From assembly GCF_014154935.1 (NCBI RefSeq), contig NZ_JACEHH010000006.1:1-64000 (forward strand): 64,000 bases of DNA, given 5' to 3'. Origin of the DNA: Stieleria mannarensis (GTDB lineage: Bacteria > Planctomycetota > Planctomycetia > Pirellulales > Pirellulaceae). Numbering within the stretch: position 1 is the first letter of the stretch; each line of letters begins with the position of its first letter. The position numbers and the translations under genes were made by a program. Positions 61,487-64,000 of the stretch are shown one piece after another. The notes beneath the pieces were generated by a model. It had not been told where the DNA came from. It saw only the letters and a list, made by a program, of their open reading frames with translations, and made no database searches.

Positions 61487-63073
61487 ATGATTTGGTTGAC
61501 TCTGGTTTCTCTGCTCTGTTCCGTCCTCGCAGCGATGGTGCTTGTCCCGGTGGTCCGCTTTCTGGCTCGTCGGGTCGGATTGGTGGACGCGCCCGACGAG
61601 GAACGCAAACTCCATCGCGAGCCGATCGCGCTGTGCGGTGGCGTTGCAGTGTTCGCTTCGCTGTTGGTCGGATTTGTCTGCACCATCCTGTATGACCGCA
61701 GTTACGGTGATTTTTCGCTCGGCTATGTGACTTCCCAGTGGTACGGGCTGGTGTTTGCCGCTACCGCCATCCTGGTGGTCGGACTGATCGACGACGCATG
61801 GGTGATGCGTGGACGTCAGAAGTTGCTGCTGCAAATCCTGATCATTTCGGCGCTGGTCGGCAGCGGTACGGTGGTCGAAAAGGTCGGGCTGCTGGGGTTC
61901 GAGGTACACCTGGGGTCGCTGGCCTTTCCCGTGACGGTTCTGTGGCTGCTGATCGCGGTCAATGCGCTCAATTTGATCGATGGTGCCGACGGCGTTGCGA
62001 CAACCGCGGGCTGCTTCATCAGCCTGGGCCTGGCGGTGCTCAGTTTGGAACACGGCACGCCGTTGGGGTGTATTTTCGCGTTCAGTCTGGCGGGCAGCCT
62101 GATCGGGTTCCTGTTTTACAACAAACCCCCGGCGACCATCTTTCTCGGCGACGCGGGCAGCATGGTGATCGGCCTGTTGGTCGGTGTGCTGTCGGTCTGG
62201 GGCAGCGTCAAGGGTTCGACCCTGCTGGCATCGGCGCCGGTCGCGATCCTGGCCGTTCCGCTGTTTGATTCGCTCGCCGCAATCGCGAGGCGGTGGCTGA
62301 CCGGACGCAGCATTTACGCGGCCGACCGTGCCCACCTGCATCACTTGCTGCAGAAAAAATACGGACAGTTCGGGATGCTGTTTATCGTCGCCGCATTGTG
62401 CTCCTTGACCACCGTGTTGGCGATCGCGTCGGCGCATTATGCGATGCCCTGGCTGGCACTGCTGGGAATGTTTCTCGCCGGTGCCTTCTTGGTCGTGACA
62501 CGCTCTTTCGGGCATGCCGAATGTCAGTTGGTGATGATGAAAGCGTCGCACATGACGCGTTCCTTTTTCATCACGCCGCAACAGTCGTCGCTGGAAAAGA
62601 ATCACCGCTGTTTGCCCCTTCAAGGCAGCGGCGACTGGAACCTGATTTGGGAGCCCTTGGTCGACTTTGCCCAAATCCACAACTTGGCCAAAATCAGCAT
62701 CGATCTCAATTTGTCCTGGTTGCACGAGGGGTATCACGCCAGTTGGTCCGACGTCCGTATGCCCGATCGCGACAATCAGGTACAAGTGAAATGGCCGATC
62801 GTGATCTCCGTCGGCCCCAGCAAAAATTCGGTCAATATCGGAATGCTGCATGTCGTCGCCTCGGTGACGTCGCCCAACGTTCACGAACGAATTGCGGATC
62901 TGAGCTTGCGGCTGGCAGACCTTGAACCGCAGATCCAGGTGATCATCGCGGAACTGGAACGCCAGCACGCCGTACCGGCGGAGGTTCAGGTGGCCGGAAA
63001 CGTTCCGACGCCTCGGTATGTGAGTACTGAGCGTGCCGGCGAGCCGGCCGCGCTATTGCCCGGTCGCCATTGA
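61487..63073 (+). CDS. WecA/MraY-family glycosyl-1-phosphate transferase
   Basis: A 528-residue protein with the polyprenyl-phosphate GlcNAc/hexosamine-1-phosphate transferase core: ten or more helices, RVGLVDAPDEERKLH, LIDDAWVMRGRQKLLLQ, NALNLIDGADGVA, TIFLGDAGSMVIG, and DRAHLHHLL. These residues bind UDP-sugar and Mg2+. It starts lipid-linked sugar synthesis at the inner membrane. The C-terminal about 190 residues (after about 340) form a soluble extension that WecA itself lacks. ATG at 61487. Confidence 0.92.
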   Translation: MIWLTLVSLLCSVLAAMVLVPVVRFLARRVGLVDAPDEERKLHREPIALCGGVAVFASLLVGFVCTILYDRSYGDFSLGYVTSQWYGLVFAATAILVVGLIDDAWVMRGRQKLLLQILIISALVGSGTVVEKVGLLGFEVHLGSLAFPVTVLWLLIAVNALNLIDGADGVATTAGCFISLGLAVLSLEHGTPLGCIFAFSLAGSLIGFLFYNKPPATIFLGDAGSMVIGLLVGVLSVWGSVKGSTLLASAPVAILAVPLFDSLAAIARRWLTGRSIYAADRAHLHHLLQKKYGQFGMLFIVAALCSLTTVLAIASAHYAMPWLALLGMFLAGAFLVVTRSFGHAECQLVMMKASHMTRSFFITPQQSSLEKNHRCLPLQGSGDWNLIWEPLVDFAQIHNLAKISIDLNLSWLHEGYHASWSDVRMPDRDNQVQVKWPIVISVGPSKNSVNIGMLHVVASVTSPNVHERIADLSLRLADLEPQIQVIIAELERQHAVPAEVQVAGNVPTPRYVSTERAGEPAALLPGRH

Positions 63074-63601
63074 GCGTTTGCTGTCCATTGAAGGCTTGCT
63101 GCCCCGCGTCCACGACCTTGACCGCCCCAGTGATTCGGGGCGAGTGTCCTTCTCCAGGTCGAGTGGGTTTGAGACAATCGCCAGAGCAATGCCATCGCCG
63201 ATGGCGACGAACTTCACCGGATCTCCTCCCCGCATGATCGGAATAGCAATCAAAAGCGTTTTGCTACACACCAAACGGTGACAGGAATCGATTCGCGGTC
63301 CCGGATGCTGATTGAAAACAGACCCAGACGCCGACACAATCCGTAGCCGATAGGCGAAGCGAGATGGTTAGGTAAGCTTTCCGTTTCGGATCGGCCGAAA
63401 TTGCTGTCTGTCAAAGGTCGGGTTATTGCGCGTTACCCCTTTGCAAGGGTTGTGCGTCACCCAAGTGGACGAAGTCCGCGCTAATCGAGGCACGTGTTGA
63501 CTTAACAATCGCCGCCGGCTCGTTCAAACTGCTGCTTTGTTCAAACGACAGCGACCATCCGTTCAATCCATCCGTCCAAGACGTTATCGAGCGCGATCCC
63601 C
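63074..63601. other. Long leader of the antiterminator gene
   Basis: A 528-bp stretch with no supported gene. It contains a GCCCC/GGGGC stem (about 63122-63142). The minus-strand frame in it (to 63337) has no ribosome-binding site or motif. As the next gene encodes a NusG/RfaH-like protein, this leader may hold its recruitment site. Confidence 0.4.
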
Positions 63602-64000
63602 ATGCCCATCCTTGCGAAAGAGCCCGATCGGTTCCCCGACGAACTGCTCTCATCCGATCAAGCCAAGAACTCCAGTTGGTGGCTGCTGTACACCAAATCA
63701 CGACAGGAGAAGCAATTGATGCGACAGCTGCGTCAATTGCAGATTCCGCACTACGGGCCGCAAATCGAACAGCGTCGTCGATCTCCCTCGGGACGCATCC
63801 GAACAAGCTACGTGCCGCTGTTCAATAACTACGTGTTCCTGTGTGGCGGTGATGAGGAACGCTACCAGTCGATCTGTACCGGTTGTGTGCAAAAGGCGAG
63901 CGAGATCACGGATGTCGAACCGCTGTTGTACGATTTGACGCAGATCAGTGACTTGGTCGACATCGGTGTGCCGCTTTCGGTAGAAGGCAGGCTGCAACCC
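63602..64000 (+). CDS. NusG/RfaH-like transcription antiterminator (cut by window end)
   Basis: The frame runs 133 codons to the window edge and has no stop. It opens MPILAKEPDRFPDELLSSDQ, then the NGN-domain signature WWLLYTKSRQEKQLMRQLRQL and YVPLFNNYVFL, as in RfaH and LoaP/UpxY proteins. The KOW domain is not yet reached. Such proteins bind RNA polymerase at one operon, usually a polysaccharide cluster, and suppress termination. It sits just upstream of what should be a surface polysaccharide operon running off the window. Confidence 0.9.
   Translation, partial: MPILAKEPDRFPDELLSSDQAKNSSWWLLYTKSRQEKQLMRQLRQLQIPHYGPQIEQRRRSPSGRIRTSYVPLFNNYVFLCGGDEERYQSICTGCVQKASEITDVEPLLYDLTQISDLVDIGVPLSVEGRLQP

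Noticed and set aside
61364-62968. 534-codon minus-strand frame opposite the WecA-like gene
   Set aside because: Gln/His/Arg-rich shadow of membrane-helix codons; the plus strand has the full set of transferase motifs.
63053-63337. Minus-strand frame in the antiterminator leader
   Set aside because: Overlaps the WecA-like stop, has no ribosome-binding site and no recognisable family; not enough to call a gene.

Overview
The window looks like a chromosomal segment of a planctomycete (Planctomycetota, probably Pirellulaceae / Rhodopirellula-like). This is inferred from gene content: GC-rich DNA, many secreted proteins of unknown function, FG-GAP/UnbV proteins, an ATP-grasp/PLP operon, long serine/proline-rich lipoproteins, and numerous intergenic hairpin elements. 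No rRNA, phage, CRISPR or recognisable transposase was seen. There is one tRNA gene, tRNA-Gly(CCC).

Layout. (1) 1-8 kb is a repeat-rich accessory stretch. Small genes (secreted protein, SEC-C protein, HExxH protein, truncated haemoglobin, alpha/beta hydrolase, two-TM protein, LysM-like/HExxH protein) are separated by five copies (A-E) of a composite inverted-repeat element built on GGTCAAAAAATG. A dead regulator/SRPBCC pair with its operator still present also lies here. (2) 8.1-10.5 kb encodes a Wzc-like chain-length/BY-kinase protein with a defective P-loop. (3) 10.6-16.6 kb holds an L-serine dehydratase, divergent from a three-gene operon (ATP-grasp, aminotransferase-fold PLP enzyme, DAP-decarboxylase-like enzyme) that looks like a small biosynthetic pathway. 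A 129-bp MITE-like repeat occurs at 10.5 and 16.7 kb. (4) 17.2-19.8 kb holds a redoxin / cytochrome c / copper-monooxygenase-like fusion and a small secreted protein. (5) 20.3-30.2 kb is a tight eight-gene operon: membrane protein, YtkA-like lipoprotein, polyferredoxin, two FG-GAP/UnbV proteins and an RnfD-like protein. An alginate-export-type barrel follows. (6) 32-43.4 kb is mostly housekeeping: tRNA-Gly, two small genes, ackA-pta, a Gfo/Idh/MocA oxidoreductase, a DUF5684-type membrane protein and two divergent Na/Pi cotransporters. (7) 43.6-54.0 kb (minus) is a complete type II secretion/type IV pilus hybrid operon: degenerate receiver, ATPase, platform protein, two major-type pseudopilins, H, I, J and K/X-like pseudopilins, PilM-PilN fusion, PilO/GspM-like protein and secretin. 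(8) 54.2-58.3 kb (plus) holds a GspC/PilP-like lipoprotein and a 1054-residue parallel beta-helix protein that may be a substrate. (9) 58.4-64 kb is the start of an exopolysaccharide locus: Wza-like exporter, lipoprotein, WecA-like glycosyl-1-phosphate transferase and, cut by the window end, a NusG/RfaH-like antiterminator.

Strongest leads for something undescribed: the eight-gene iron-sulfur/UnbV/RnfD operon, the ATP-grasp/PLP/decarboxylase operon, the GGTCAAAAAATG element family, and a palindromic repeat that is translated in frame inside a prepilin leader. All functional statements come from reading motifs by eye; no database search was possible.
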